A stretch of 64,000 nt of DNA, taken from contig REAR01000057.1 in assembly GCA_004295245.1 (NCBI GenBank), forward strand, positions 1-64,000. The letters are read 5' to 3'. Shown one piece after another: positions 38,481-47,141 of this stretch. Below the pieces are notes generated by a model. It was not told the origin of the DNA and did no database searches. It worked only from the letters and a program-made list of their open reading frames with translations. A program made the position numbers and the translations under genes. Source of the stretch: Sphingobacteriales bacterium. GTDB lineage: Bacteria > Bacteroidota > Bacteroidia > Chitinophagales > Chitinophagaceae. The first letter of the stretch is position 1. Every line of letters starts with the position of its first letter.

Positions 38481-39878
38481 ATGTTTATGAGGAAGTGCTT
38501 TTTTCTTTCCTTGTTTGTAGGTTTACTGGGCATTGCCAATGCGCAAAATAAATGGGTGGTGGCCGGCCCCATGCCGGGTTATGTTGAATTTCGTACTGCA
38601 AAAATTTGGGTAGAGCTGGGGGCAGGGGCTAAAAATGCAGCCATTAAATACTGGAAGGCGGATGCCCCAAAAGCAATACAAACAAAACCGTTTAGTGGCA
38701 ACTTTAATAGCCACTTTAAAACAATACAAATTACTTTAACAGATTTAGCAATCAATACAACCTATAATTACGAAATTATAGTAAATGATATGCCTACAAA
38801 AAAGGGAGGCAGTTTTACCACTACCAATTTGTGGCAATACCAAAAACAGGTGCCCGAGTTTAGTTTTTTAACCGGAAGCTGCGCCTATTTTAATGAGCCG
38901 GGGTTTGATCGCTTATTTACAGATATGGTACTGCTGAACCAACCAGCTATTCCGTATGGCGGCGACTCAACAATTTTTGAAACCATGGCAAAAGAAAAAG
39001 CAGCCTTTATGCTTTGGTTAGGCGATAACTGGTACACCCGCGATGCAGATTACGGCAGTGAATGGGGTTTGTGGTACAGGGCCCACCGCGACCGTAGTTT
39101 GCCAGTGCTGCAAAATTTTTTAAAGGCAATGCCGCATTATGCCATTTGGGACGATCATGATTACGGCCCTAACGATGCAGATAAAAGTTACATACTAAAA
39201 GAGCAAAGCAGAGAAGTGTTTATGAATTACTGGGCAAACCCAAGTTATGGATTAGGTGGCCAGGGCATTTACACTAAACTGGGGTATGCAGATTGTGATT
39301 TTTTCTTAATGGATGACCGTTGGTTTAGAAGCAGCGATTATATGAATGCTTTTATTGATGGCAAGCCAAATGCAGAAAAAAGAATGTGGGGCCAACAGCA
39401 AATGGACTGGTTGAAAAACCAATTGTTGATGAGTAAGGCGCCATTTAAATTTATTGTTACCGGTAGCCAAACCTTAAACCCGGTATCAAAATCTGATTGC
39501 CTGCAGGACTACCCCATTGAGTATAACGAACTGATGGATTTTTTTAAAACAGAAAAAATTAACGGGGTGCTTTTCTTAACCGGAGACCGGCACCACAGTG
39601 AAGTAATAAAAATGGAGCGGCAGGGACTCTATCCTTTATATGACATTACTTCTTCTCCGCTAACTTCTGGTGTAAGTAAAGTGCAGGGGCAAGAACTAAC
39701 AAATGAGGCCCGCATAACCGGCACTTTAGTAGAGGCGCTGAATTATACCCGCATCAGTATTTCTGGTAAAGGAAGAGAGCGGGTGTTAAAAGCTGAATTT
39801 TTGGGCATAAACGGTGAGAAGTTAGCAGAATGGAGTGTTTCAGAAAATGAATTAAGGGTACCGCCAGTAATTAAATAA
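38481..39878 (+). CDS. Exported PhoD-like metallophosphatase
   Basis: 465 residues; M1 or M3 may start translation. A signal peptide (ending LLGIANAQ) is followed by an Ig/fibronectin-like PhoD_N domain (about residues 25-115) and a calcineurin-like metallophosphoesterase domain with metal-binding motifs LTGSCAY, LWLGDNWY, WDDHDYG and LTGDRHHSE. PhoD enzymes release phosphate from phosphodiesters and monoesters outside the cytoplasm, using iron and calcium. The next gene starts 15 bases downstream. Phosphate-starvation control is plausible but no Pho box was identified. Confidence 0.88.
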   Translation: MFMRKCFFLSLFVGLLGIANAQNKWVVAGPMPGYVEFRTAKIWVELGAGAKNAAIKYWKADAPKAIQTKPFSGNFNSHFKTIQITLTDLAINTTYNYEIIVNDMPTKKGGSFTTTNLWQYQKQVPEFSFLTGSCAYFNEPGFDRLFTDMVLLNQPAIPYGGDSTIFETMAKEKAAFMLWLGDNWYTRDADYGSEWGLWYRAHRDRSLPVLQNFLKAMPHYAIWDDHDYGPNDADKSYILKEQSREVFMNYWANPSYGLGGQGIYTKLGYADCDFFLMDDRWFRSSDYMNAFIDGKPNAEKRMWGQQQMDWLKNQLLMSKAPFKFIVTGSQTLNPVSKSDCLQDYPIEYNELMDFFKTEKINGVLFLTGDRHHSEVIKMERQGLYPLYDITSSPLTSGVSKVQGQELTNEARITGTLVEALNYTRISISGKGRERVLKAEFLGINGEKLAEWSVSENELRVPPVIK

Positions 39879-39893
39879 TAAAAACAGTAGGTA

Positions 39894-40367
39894 ATGACAG
39901 TAAGTTTTTCTTACAACAAGAAACAGGTATTAGATGGATTGCGAACGCATTTTTTTGGCCGTTCAGAAATACGTATTTTGTTTATCCTGATTAATGTATT
40001 TGCCATTTTATCGGCTGTGTTGTTTTTTTATAAGGTAATACAGCCAATGTCGTTTCTTGTTTTTTCTTTTTTATGGTTTATGCTTTGGCTAAGTGTGCGG
40101 GTGTTATTGCCTTTAAGTATTTATAAAAAGTCGCAAACATTTCATGATAGTTTTATACTTAGTATGCAAGAGCATGGGGTACAGTTGGAAACAGAGAAGG
40201 GCAACCAGCATTGGAGTTGGGAACAGTTTAGTGCCTTTAAAGAAACCCTGTATTTTTTTCATTTGTATTTTGATACCCGTTCTTTTTTTATGGTACCAAA
40301 AGATGCTTTTGCTGATATAGCTCAACTACAGGAAGCACGTGAAATGCTTAAACAGAAAATTAAATAG
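39894..40367 (+). CDS. YcxB-like membrane protein
   Basis: 157 residues. Two adjacent transmembrane helices (IRILFILINVFAILSAVLFF; MSFLVFSFLWFMLWLSVRV) are followed by a small C-terminal domain (WSWEQFSAFKETLYFFHLYF, FFMVPKDAF) that fits the YcxB-like family. Family function is unknown. It is probably cotranscribed with the phosphatase gene. Confidence 0.75.
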   Translation: MTVSFSYNKKQVLDGLRTHFFGRSEIRILFILINVFAILSAVLFFYKVIQPMSFLVFSFLWFMLWLSVRVLLPLSIYKKSQTFHDSFILSMQEHGVQLETEKGNQHWSWEQFSAFKETLYFFHLYFDTRSFFMVPKDAFADIAQLQEAREMLKQKIK

Positions 40368-40608
40368 CGGCTATTTTAGTCGTAATTTTAACAATTGTTA
40401 GTTGCAAAAAAAACTGATGCAGATTAATTACAGGTAATGCAAACGTTATCGTTCTGCTGTAATGGCATTATCAGGTTTTTTGTAGCTAAAATAGCTTATC
40501 TTACCGCTTTGAGAAGCTTGCCATTTCTCACTGTAGGGAACATTTTTTAATTTAAGATTTTTTGAATTTTCCGGCAGATACAAATATTAAACCGGTAGCA
40601 CTTTTATT

Positions 40609-41697
40609 ATGTCTAAAGTAACGTTTAACAACAAGAACAGTGTTTTTTATAACACACTCAAAGCAAATGTAGACGCCTATTTTCAAGAGGCGGGTATTAA
40701 AAAAACAGGTAATTGGAAATTGTATAGTAAAACATTGATATTAATACCTGCAGCTGTAGCTATTTATATTTTGTTGTTAACGGTAACTATACCCACACTG
40801 CCTGCATTGGGGTTATGCATTGTTTTGGGTTTAATATTAGCCAGCATTGGTTTTAATGTAATGCACGATGCTTGTCATAGCAGCTACTCTTCTAAAAAGT
40901 GGGTAAATGAAGTAATGGGCTATTCTTTAAACGCCCTGGGGGGCAATGCCTTTATCTGGAAGTTCAAACACAATATTATTCATCATACCTATACCAATGT
41001 AGATGGTGTGGATGATGACATTGCCAAAAGCCCGTTGATGCGCCAGTGCGCCTCTCAAAAATGGGTGCCGGCACACCGCTTTCAGCATATTTATGTTGTA
41101 TTAGTTTATGCTATCTCTTCTTTTGCATGGGTTGCTATTATGGATTTTAATAAATATTTCAAACAAAAAGTATTTACCACGCCGCTGCAAAAGATGAGTC
41201 TTAAAGAGCATATTCTTTTCTGGTTAAGTAAAGTATTGTATATGGTTTTTTATGTAGCCATACCAGTAGCTGTAGTAGGTTGGGCAAAATGGGCCATTGC
41301 ATATGCCGTAATGGAAATAGTAATGGGCTTGGTGCTTGCATTAGTATTTCAACTGGCACATGTGGTTGAGCATGCAGAATTTGAAGCAGCAGCCGGCATG
41401 GATCATAAAACCATCGAAAACGAGTGGGCTATACACCAGGTTAAAACAACCGCTAATTTTGCACCGGGCAATTTTTTGGTTAATTGGTATGTAGGCGGCT
41501 TAAACTACCAGATAGAGCATCATTTGTTTCCAAGAATCAGCCACGTACACTACCCGGCGCTTAGCCCAATAGTGCAACAAACCTGTAAGGAGTTTAATAT
41601 ATTCTACAACTCAATACCTACAATGTCGGGTTCCATTGCTTCGCATTTTAGAATGATGAAGCAGTTAGGCGAGAAACCCACTGTTGCAATGGCATAA
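40609..41697 (+). CDS. Membrane fatty acid desaturase (front-end type His boxes)
   Basis: 362 residues. Membrane di-iron desaturase with His boxes HDACH (86-90), HNIIHH (121-126) and QIEHH (301-305), plus two double-pass membrane regions (about 42-85 and 200-245). The Gln in place of the first His of the third box is typical of front-end desaturases such as delta-6 enzymes, but there is no fused cytochrome b5. Electron donor and double-bond position are unknown. The 241-base upstream gap shows no clear consensus promoter. Confidence 0.88.
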   Translation: MSKVTFNNKNSVFYNTLKANVDAYFQEAGIKKTGNWKLYSKTLILIPAAVAIYILLLTVTIPTLPALGLCIVLGLILASIGFNVMHDACHSSYSSKKWVNEVMGYSLNALGGNAFIWKFKHNIIHHTYTNVDGVDDDIAKSPLMRQCASQKWVPAHRFQHIYVVLVYAISSFAWVAIMDFNKYFKQKVFTTPLQKMSLKEHILFWLSKVLYMVFYVAIPVAVVGWAKWAIAYAVMEIVMGLVLALVFQLAHVVEHAEFEAAAGMDHKTIENEWAIHQVKTTANFAPGNFLVNWYVGGLNYQIEHHLFPRISHVHYPALSPIVQQTCKEFNIFYNSIPTMSGSIASHFRMMKQLGEKPTVAMA

Positions 41698-41720
41698 ATT
41701 ACCAAGTAACCAGTATTGGT

Positions 41721-41770
41721 CCCGAACATTCGGGATTATAGCAGCATTCTTGCGTCGCACACTTCAGCAG
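41721..41770 (-). repeat. Subfamily A repeat with CCCGAACATTCGGG palindrome
   Basis: Reverse copy (41741-41770, GCAGCATTCTTGCGTCGCAC then ACTTCAGCAG) preceded by CCCGAACATTCGGG (41721-41734). Read on the minus strand, the palindrome lies downstream of the core, as at 1854. It sits between the convergent desaturase and caspase-like genes. Confidence 0.85.
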
Positions 41771-41843
41771 TTGTGCCAATGCAGGCTACACAAACAATTA
41801 TTACAGGTAAAAAAAATTATTGTAATAAGATTTCAAGACAGAA

Positions 41844-44048
41844 CTATTTGCTACTTGCTATTCTGTAGGCTTTAATAAAAATGGCACCCAGGTTTTTATA
41901 CGGAGGAATATAATCGTCAAACTTTTCTTTTGCATCGCCGGTAAATTGTTTACCCAGCTCTTTCCACATCGGCAACCAATCAATATTCTTACCATTGGTA
42001 AGTGCCGTATTAATTGCTTTTAAAATAGGTTCATTTACGGTGCGGGTGCCTACTTGTTTAGAAGAAATAATATGCGCATCGCTGCTAATGGTTAAAACTT
42101 CGTTCAGGTTATTATAGCCACCACAACTGCCTAATACTACCACTCTTGCACTGGGTTGTATTTGTTGTAATGAGTACTTTACATGGTAACTATGCCCGCG
42201 ATGAATGAATACAGAAGGATGTATTTTTTTATCAGCCAGGTATTCATTCAATTTTTGTTGCGCTTCTTCATCGGGGTCATCTTCTCCGTACAAAGGTTTA
42301 TTGGCAAAAATCCAAACAGGTTTTCCCTTGGCAGATTTTATTGTAACCCAATATGGATTTTCTGCAATACTCCATTCCGGCTTGCCTCTAAAAAGGGTCA
42401 TAAAATTTGCAAACGAGTTTTGGCCGTCTTTATCTTCATCGCCATAAAAAAACACCTGCTGTACCACGCGGCCACTATCATCGGTTAAAGAGCTATAAGC
42501 AACATTAAATACAGGTGGTATGCCTAAAGATGAGGAAAGATTGACCTGGCTGCTGGTGTCTGCGCTTTCAAAAAGCGTTCTTTCTATATTGTAAACCACC
42601 ATACCATTTTTATCGTTATTATGCAGGCAACGATCGTAGTTCCAGTTCGCTTCATCAAGCATAAAAGCAGCCAGCTTTTTATTCTTATCAAAAATGCTGC
42701 TATAGCTGTCTGCAACATCCACCGCATCTTCTACATTTTCAAGATTCGTACTCTTTTCAAGGCCTATCATAAAAGACTTCATTAATACGGTGGCATTACT
42801 ATCTGGCATTGATTTTAGTAATGTATCCAGCGTGTTATAAGCAGCAGCCATTTTTATAAACTTTCTAAAGTAGTCTGCATTTACACTCATAATCAGTTCA
42901 TCGCCTCTGGGTGCCGGCATTTTCTGAAAAATACGTTTAAACACACCCAGATAACTACTGGTATATATTTCATCTTCGCTTAATACACAGAGATAATACA
43001 ATTCTTGTGGGCTCAATGGCTCCAAGCATTTAAATCGTACTGCATCGGGTTGATCGTGCAGGCCATTGATTTCTCTTACAAAAGCTTCTCTTGCTTTGGT
43101 GTTCATCATACGGCTTAGCTCTTGCATGCCCATTGGTGTATCTTTCAACGGAGCCATAATGCGGCTGGCAAAATCTATACGGGTTTTAACCAGCAAACGG
43201 TAATAAGCAAGATTATCTTCTTTTACACTATCAATTTCAGTATAGGTAATTTTTTTGTGCAGCAATAAATCAAAAAATGGAAAATACAACTGACCACTTT
43301 TGCTAATAGCCATTTTAGAAATGGTTTGCACGTAGGCATCTGTGTGCAACCGTATTCTTTCACCCAATCTATCTCTTACGGCAGCATAATTATAAAATTT
43401 TTTAGCATCTGCTTTTGCTGCTATAACCAGTAAGCTATCTGCAGTGGGCAGCTCTGGGTTACGCTGTAATACAGGTAAAATTTCATCGGGGTGAAGTGCC
43501 AGGTATTTTTGTATAAGCAGTACTCTTGCAGGTTTTACGCCTGCATTTTCTGGAAATAAAAAACATTCAACTAATATTTTACCAATAGCATAATTGTTGG
43601 CTACAACCACGGGTTCTATACTTTGCTTATTATTATCTAACTGGCGGGCTTGCTCAAAAGCGGTAAGCAGGGTTGGGGCAATGGCAGGGTTAAAGTCTTT
43701 TTTACCAAGGTTATTATTATAACCAGCTATTAAAATTTCTAAACCGCGTATGTACTTTACTTTTTCCTGCCCATTAAGCAGGCTGTCATTTTCAATCAGA
43801 TCTTGTTGTAAATCGGTTTTATTAATAATGGCTTCTTGCAACAATTGCTGAATGGTAGGGTCTGCTGATGGATTTAAGAGACTGTTGTTGTTTTGTAGAA
43901 GTGTAAGAAAACGCTGCTGCTCTTTATCCACTTTATCATGAAAAAGTACACGGCCTTTATCTATTTTAAAAGGTACACTGTTGGGCTGGCTTTGTGCTGC
44001 CAGCGCCATGGTTGCTAATAAAAGGTAAGCTAATAAAATTTTCTGCAT
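41844..44048 (-). CDS. Exported caspase/CHAT-like protease, second of the window
   Basis: About 734 residues from the ATG at 44048; the frame extends to 44105 but the signal peptide begins MQKILLAYLLLATMALAAQS. About 540 residues are mainly helical and carry no recognised motif. The C-terminus contains a caspase-like dyad, His619 (IHRGHSYHVKY) and Cys642 (RVVVLGSCGGYNN), followed by HIISSKQVGTRTVNEP. The His-Cys spacing of 23 residues is short for caspases, so it may belong to a CHAT/gingipain-like branch or be inactive. A TATTTTTG box lies 23 bases upstream of the ATG. Confidence 0.72.
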   Translation of the reverse strand: MQKILLAYLLLATMALAAQSQPNSVPFKIDKGRVLFHDKVDKEQQRFLTLLQNNNSLLNPSADPTIQQLLQEAIINKTDLQQDLIENDSLLNGQEKVKYIRGLEILIAGYNNNLGKKDFNPAIAPTLLTAFEQARQLDNNKQSIEPVVVANNYAIGKILVECFLFPENAGVKPARVLLIQKYLALHPDEILPVLQRNPELPTADSLLVIAAKADAKKFYNYAAVRDRLGERIRLHTDAYVQTISKMAISKSGQLYFPFFDLLLHKKITYTEIDSVKEDNLAYYRLLVKTRIDFASRIMAPLKDTPMGMQELSRMMNTKAREAFVREINGLHDQPDAVRFKCLEPLSPQELYYLCVLSEDEIYTSSYLGVFKRIFQKMPAPRGDELIMSVNADYFRKFIKMAAAYNTLDTLLKSMPDSNATVLMKSFMIGLEKSTNLENVEDAVDVADSYSSIFDKNKKLAAFMLDEANWNYDRCLHNNDKNGMVVYNIERTLFESADTSSQVNLSSSLGIPPVFNVAYSSLTDDSGRVVQQVFFYGDEDKDGQNSFANFMTLFRGKPEWSIAENPYWVTIKSAKGKPVWIFANKPLYGEDDPDEEAQQKLNEYLADKKIHPSVFIHRGHSYHVKYSLQQIQPSARVVVLGSCGGYNNLNEVLTISSDAHIISSKQVGTRTVNEPILKAINTALTNGKNIDWLPMWKELGKQFTGDAKEKFDDYIPPYKNLGAIFIKAYRIASSK

Positions 44049-44071
44049 ACAATCCTTATCTGCTGGTAACG

Positions 44072-44079
44072 CAAAAATA
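44072..44079 (-). promoter_or_regulatory. -7 box of caspase-like gene
   Basis: TATTTTTG on the minus strand, exact TAnnTTTG match, 23 bases before the ATG at 44048. Confidence 0.5.
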
Positions 44080-44138
44080 CTACCAATCCGTTGCACCAAC
44101 GGCAAAATTTAACGTCAATTGTGCCGGGTTATAAAAAA

Positions 44139-44192
44139 GCTCAGTTCAACAGACCGTTGCCGTTGAACTGAGCGTAGCAACAATGTTGCTAC
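44139..44192 (+). repeat. Subfamily B repeat with head hairpin
   Basis: GCTCAGTTCAAC (44139-44150) and GTTGAACTGAGC (44162-44173) are perfect 12-bp inverted arms around an 11-base loop. The right arm continues into GTAGCAACAATGTTGCTAC. It is therefore an inverted head pair with only one core. Confidence 0.88.
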
Positions 44193-44211
44193 GTGTTGTG
44201 TAGCTGGCTAC

Positions 44212-44664
44212 CTATTTTCTATAAAACTTATAGCGGTATTGGTAATTGGGTGTTTCGTATTGGGCAGTAAAACGGTAGCGGTTAACGTTAAAGTCATCAA
44301 ACACCCAGTCTATAATACGATTGTTGCTAAAGTTGTACAAACGTAAGCTTAGTGTGTTGCGCCGCGTTTCCTGATAATTACCATTGCTGTCATAATAACC
44401 ATCATTAATAGTTTGCATGTACCAGCGGCCATTTAAATTGCCCAGGTTGTCTCTGTACACCACATCGCCATTATTATAAAATGTAAACTCACCGGCTTCG
44501 TAACCCGTATAAATATCCTGCCAGTTAAAGAAGTTGTTTCTTTCTGCCCGCTCTAAAACCCAGGTGCCCTCTATTCGATCTTCGGGTGTTTCAAGTACGG
44601 CACTACAAGAGAAGCCGGTTACCATAACTGTGGTTAGTAAACTAAAGAGTAAAGTTCTTTTCAT
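44212..44664 (-). CDS. Lipocalin-like lipoprotein
   Basis: 150 residues. Lipoprotein signal (lipobox in VTGFSCSAV) followed by a beta-rich domain beginning IEGTWVLERAERNNFFNW, with repeated NG turns (TFYNNGDVVYRDNLGNLNGRW), consistent with the lipocalin-like families of Bacteroidota. The ligand is unknown. AGGAGGT lies 4-5 bases before the ATG (minus strand, 44675-44669). Such a strong Shine-Dalgarno is unusual for this phylum. Confidence 0.72.
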   Translation of the reverse strand: MKRTLLFSLLTTVMVTGFSCSAVLETPEDRIEGTWVLERAERNNFFNWQDIYTGYEAGEFTFYNNGDVVYRDNLGNLNGRWYMQTINDGYYDSNGNYQETRRNTLSLRLYNFSNNRIIDWVFDDFNVNRYRFTAQYETPNYQYRYKFYRK

Positions 44665-44783
44665 ACATACCTCCTTTTTTCTTTAGTGTATGCAAATGCA
44701 TTACCGAACCATGATAACTAAGTGTTAAAACAACAAGTAGTTGCGGCAACTTGTATGAATTTTTTAACGTAGCTTGACATTGT

Positions 44784-45191
44784 ATGCAATGTAGAATAAC
44801 TATATTCTTTTGTTTGTGGCTATTGGTAACAGGCTGCAGTGTTCATAAAAAAATTGCCGGCCAAAAATGGCTTTATATTGGCCAAACAGACGTAACTAAT
44901 GGTGCAAGCACTGCAAACATTCCCACTCGTGGATTTGATGTTTATGAAGATATAAAACTGTATGTGCTACGCAGTACATTAACCATTACAAACATTGAGT
45001 TTTTATATGAAGATGATAGTAGTGCCGTGGTATCTGTGCAAACAACAGTAACACCTGCAAATTATTCAAGAGCTTTTCGGGTGCCTGCACAAGCCAAACG
45101 GCTTAAAAAGATAATCGTTTATTATCGCTTTACCCAACCCCAGCAAAGAGTGGCTATATTAAAATGCTATGGTCTTAGAAAGGAAAATTAA
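44784..45191 (+). CDS. Small lipoprotein, unknown function
   Basis: 135 residues. Lipoprotein signal with Cys18 ([16 protein letters not shown]). The remainder is a single beta-rich domain ([40 protein letters not shown]) with no recognised family. It is convergent with the dehydrogenase gene, and their 3' ends overlap by 4 bases. Confidence 0.65.
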   Translation: MQCRITIFFCLWLLVTGCSVHKKIAGQKWLYIGQTDVTNGASTANIPTRGFDVYEDIKLYVLRSTLTITNIEFLYEDDSSAVVSVQTTVTPANYSRAFRVPAQAKRLKKIIVYYRFTQPQQRVAILKCYGLRKEN

Positions 45192-46111
45192 ATGCCCAGC
45201 TTTTGCAACACCACCATTGCCATTTTATAAAAAGCTTCGTGGGTGTAGCCCGCAATATGGGGTGTAATAATAACATTGGTTTGGTTGGTTAACCATTGTA
45301 GTTGCTCCTGTTCGGCGGTGGTGTATGTAGCTGGTTTTTCATTTTCTAATACATCTAAACCTGCAGCACTTATTTTTTTATTGTTCAGCGCATTTATTAC
45401 CGCTGTTGTGTGATGTACTTTTCCGCGGCAGGCGTTAATAAATACAGGCTGCATTTGCAAGCTGTTAAAAAAACTATCGTCAGCCATATGAAAGGTTTCT
45501 TCTGTTAATGGCACATGGCAGGTAATAACATCTGCATAGCGGGCAATTTGTTCAAGACTGGCTTCTTTGATGTTGCCTGCACCAAAACCAAATTTATACT
45601 TATCGTATGCCAGTATTGTTACGTTAAAACCTGTCAGCACCCGGGCAACTGCTGCACCGGTATTGCCAAAACCAATAATGCCAATAGTTTTGCCGCTTAG
45701 TTCTGTGCCACGGTTTTCATCCCGTATCCATTTACCGGCTTTAACTTCCTGGGCGCTGCTATTAATTTTATTCAGCAGGTTTAAAATAAGTGCCAGTACA
45801 TGTTCTGCTACTGCATTGCTATTACCTTCTGGCGAACTTACACACAAAATGTTTTTACTGGCCGCATATGCGGTATCTATCAGTTCCATACCACTGCCCA
45901 AACGGCCAATCCATTTTAATAGCGGGGCCTTATCTATTAAAGCGGCATCAATTTTTAAACGGGTGGTTACAATTAAGCCAGTGGCGTTGGGTATTACTCT
46001 TTCCAGTTCTGTGTAGGTAATAGCGGGCTGGTAAATAACCGTAAAGGAGCGGCTTTCTAAAGTTTGCAATAGTGCAGGGTGTACTTTGGCAGTTACTATA
46101 ACAGTTTTCAT
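45188..46111 (-). CDS. D-isomer-specific 2-hydroxyacid dehydrogenase
   Basis: 307 residues, matching the phosphoglycerate dehydrogenase-like family without a regulatory ACT domain. The NAD-binding Rossmann motif is [16 protein letters not shown]. The catalytic Arg is in [10 protein letters not shown], the Glu in LDVLENEKP and the His in [13 protein letters not shown]. Substrate may be phosphoglycerate or another 2-hydroxyacid. The ATG overlaps the rsmA stop by 4 bases (ATGA), so it is coupled to rsmA. Confidence 0.87.
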   Translation of the reverse strand: MKTVIVTAKVHPALLQTLESRSFTVIYQPAITYTELERVIPNATGLIVTTRLKIDAALIDKAPLLKWIGRLGSGMELIDTAYAASKNILCVSSPEGNSNAVAEHVLALILNLLNKINSSAQEVKAGKWIRDENRGTELSGKTIGIIGFGNTGAAVARVLTGFNVTILAYDKYKFGFGAGNIKEASLEQIARYADVITCHVPLTEETFHMADDSFFNSLQMQPVFINACRGKVHHTTAVINALNNKKISAAGLDVLENEKPATYTTAEQEQLQWLTNQTNVIITPHIAGYTHEAFYKMAMVVLQKLGI

Positions 46112-46860
46112 TGCATTTTAAAAGTAAGTGCAGCAAAATCGGCAACGCTTAATTGCTCGGCACGTTTATTAAAAATTTCATCTTGCAGGGCGGCTGCTTC
46201 AAAGAGCGGTTTAACCGCATTGCGCAGGGTTTTGCGGCGTTGGTTAAAAGCCATTTTTACCAGCATAAACAGGTGTCTTTCACTTCTTATAGAGGGCCTT
46301 TCTTTTAATGCCATTAATTTAATAACAGCGCTTTTAACTTTTGGGGGTGGTGTAAATGCATCTTCATCTACTTCAAACAAATACTGCGTGCTGTAAAAAG
46401 CTTGTACCAATACGCTGGTAACGCCATATACTTTGCTTCCTTCTTTGGCCACAATGCGTTGCGCCACTTCTTTCTGAAACATGCCAATCATAACTGGTAC
46501 CTGCTCTTTCCACTCCAATACCTTAAAAACAATTTGGGTAGAAATATTATAGGGAAAATTGCCCACTACCGTAAATTGATTTTCAAAAGGCGGCTCAATA
46601 TCTAAAAAGCTTTTATGAATAATATGGTTTTGCAGTGCCGGGTATTTTTGCAATAGATATTGCACTTTCTCATCATCCACTTCTACACACTTTAAACTAC
46701 AATCTTTTAACTGCAATAAATATTTAGTAAGTGCACCGCCACCCGGGCCTACTTCTAAAAGCTGTTGCAACGGTTCTTGCTGCAGCGTGGCAACAATACG
46801 TTCGCAAACTGTTTTGTCTTTTAAAAAATGTTGCCCCAGCGCTTTTTTGAGTGTATACAT
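46108..46860 (-). CDS. rsmA: 16S rRNA dimethyladenosine transferase
   Basis: 250 residues from ATG 46860; a longer frame to 46950 runs through the repeat element and promoter. It dimethylates two adjacent adenines near the 3' end of 16S rRNA. The N-terminus [13 protein letters not shown] and SAM-binding [15 protein letters not shown] are diagnostic, and [10 protein letters not shown] is the adenine-binding catalytic NxPY-type motif. TATTTTTG lies 5 bases before the start codon. Confidence 0.93.
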   Translation of the reverse strand: MYTLKKALGQHFLKDKTVCERIVATLQQEPLQQLLEVGPGGGALTKYLLQLKDCSLKCVEVDDEKVQYLLQKYPALQNHIIHKSFLDIEPPFENQFTVVGNFPYNISTQIVFKVLEWKEQVPVMIGMFQKEVAQRIVAKEGSKVYGVTSVLVQAFYSTQYLFEVDEDAFTPPPKVKSAVIKLMALKERPSIRSERHLFMLVKMAFNQRRKTLRNAVKPLFEAAALQDEIFNKRAEQLSVADFAALTFKMQ

Positions 46861-46865
46861 TACAG

Positions 46866-46873
46866 CAAAAATA
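46866..46873 (-). promoter_or_regulatory. -7 box of rsmA
   Basis: TATTTTTG on the minus strand, 5 bases (CTGTA) before the rsmA ATG, predicting a leaderless mRNA. Confidence 0.5.
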
Positions 46874-46930
46874 CAATAGTGTGCGCAAACAGAGTAGTTG
46901 TTTTGGGTGGCCGGCATAGGGTACTTTGGG

Positions 46931-47053
46931 CAGCAGTGGTTGCGTCGCACACTTCAACAGATGATACGGTATCAGCCAAAAGGCTTTGGGTGCAGGTTTA
47001 AACCATAACCCCAATACCTTTTACCATTGCTGAAGTGTGCGACGCAACGATGC
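46931..47053. repeat. Inverted pair of subfamily A repeats
   Basis: Left copy (46939-46958) is identical over 28 bases to the left copy at 31061. The right copy (47029-47048) is its reverse complement with one mismatch over 20 bases. The loop is 70 bases. Confidence 0.88.
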
Positions 47054-47075
47054 CGAGCCGGGCACCACTGTTGGC

Positions 47076-47108
47076 TATAAAAACACAAAACCCTTTCAGT
47101 TGAAAGGG
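47076..47108 (-). terminator. Rho-independent terminator of BNR-repeat gene
   Basis: On the minus strand CCCTTTCA and TGAAAGGG form an 8-bp stem (47108-47091) followed by TTTTGTGTTTTT, 34 bases after the stop codon of the 47142-50012 gene. Confidence 0.85.
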
Positions 47109-47141
47109 CTTGCGTTTACTTAAGCTGTCAGTGAGAAATGG

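Noticed and set aside
46861-46950. 30-residue N-terminal extension of RsmA
   Set aside because: It runs through the promoter box and a repeat copy, and the family N-terminus begins at 46860.
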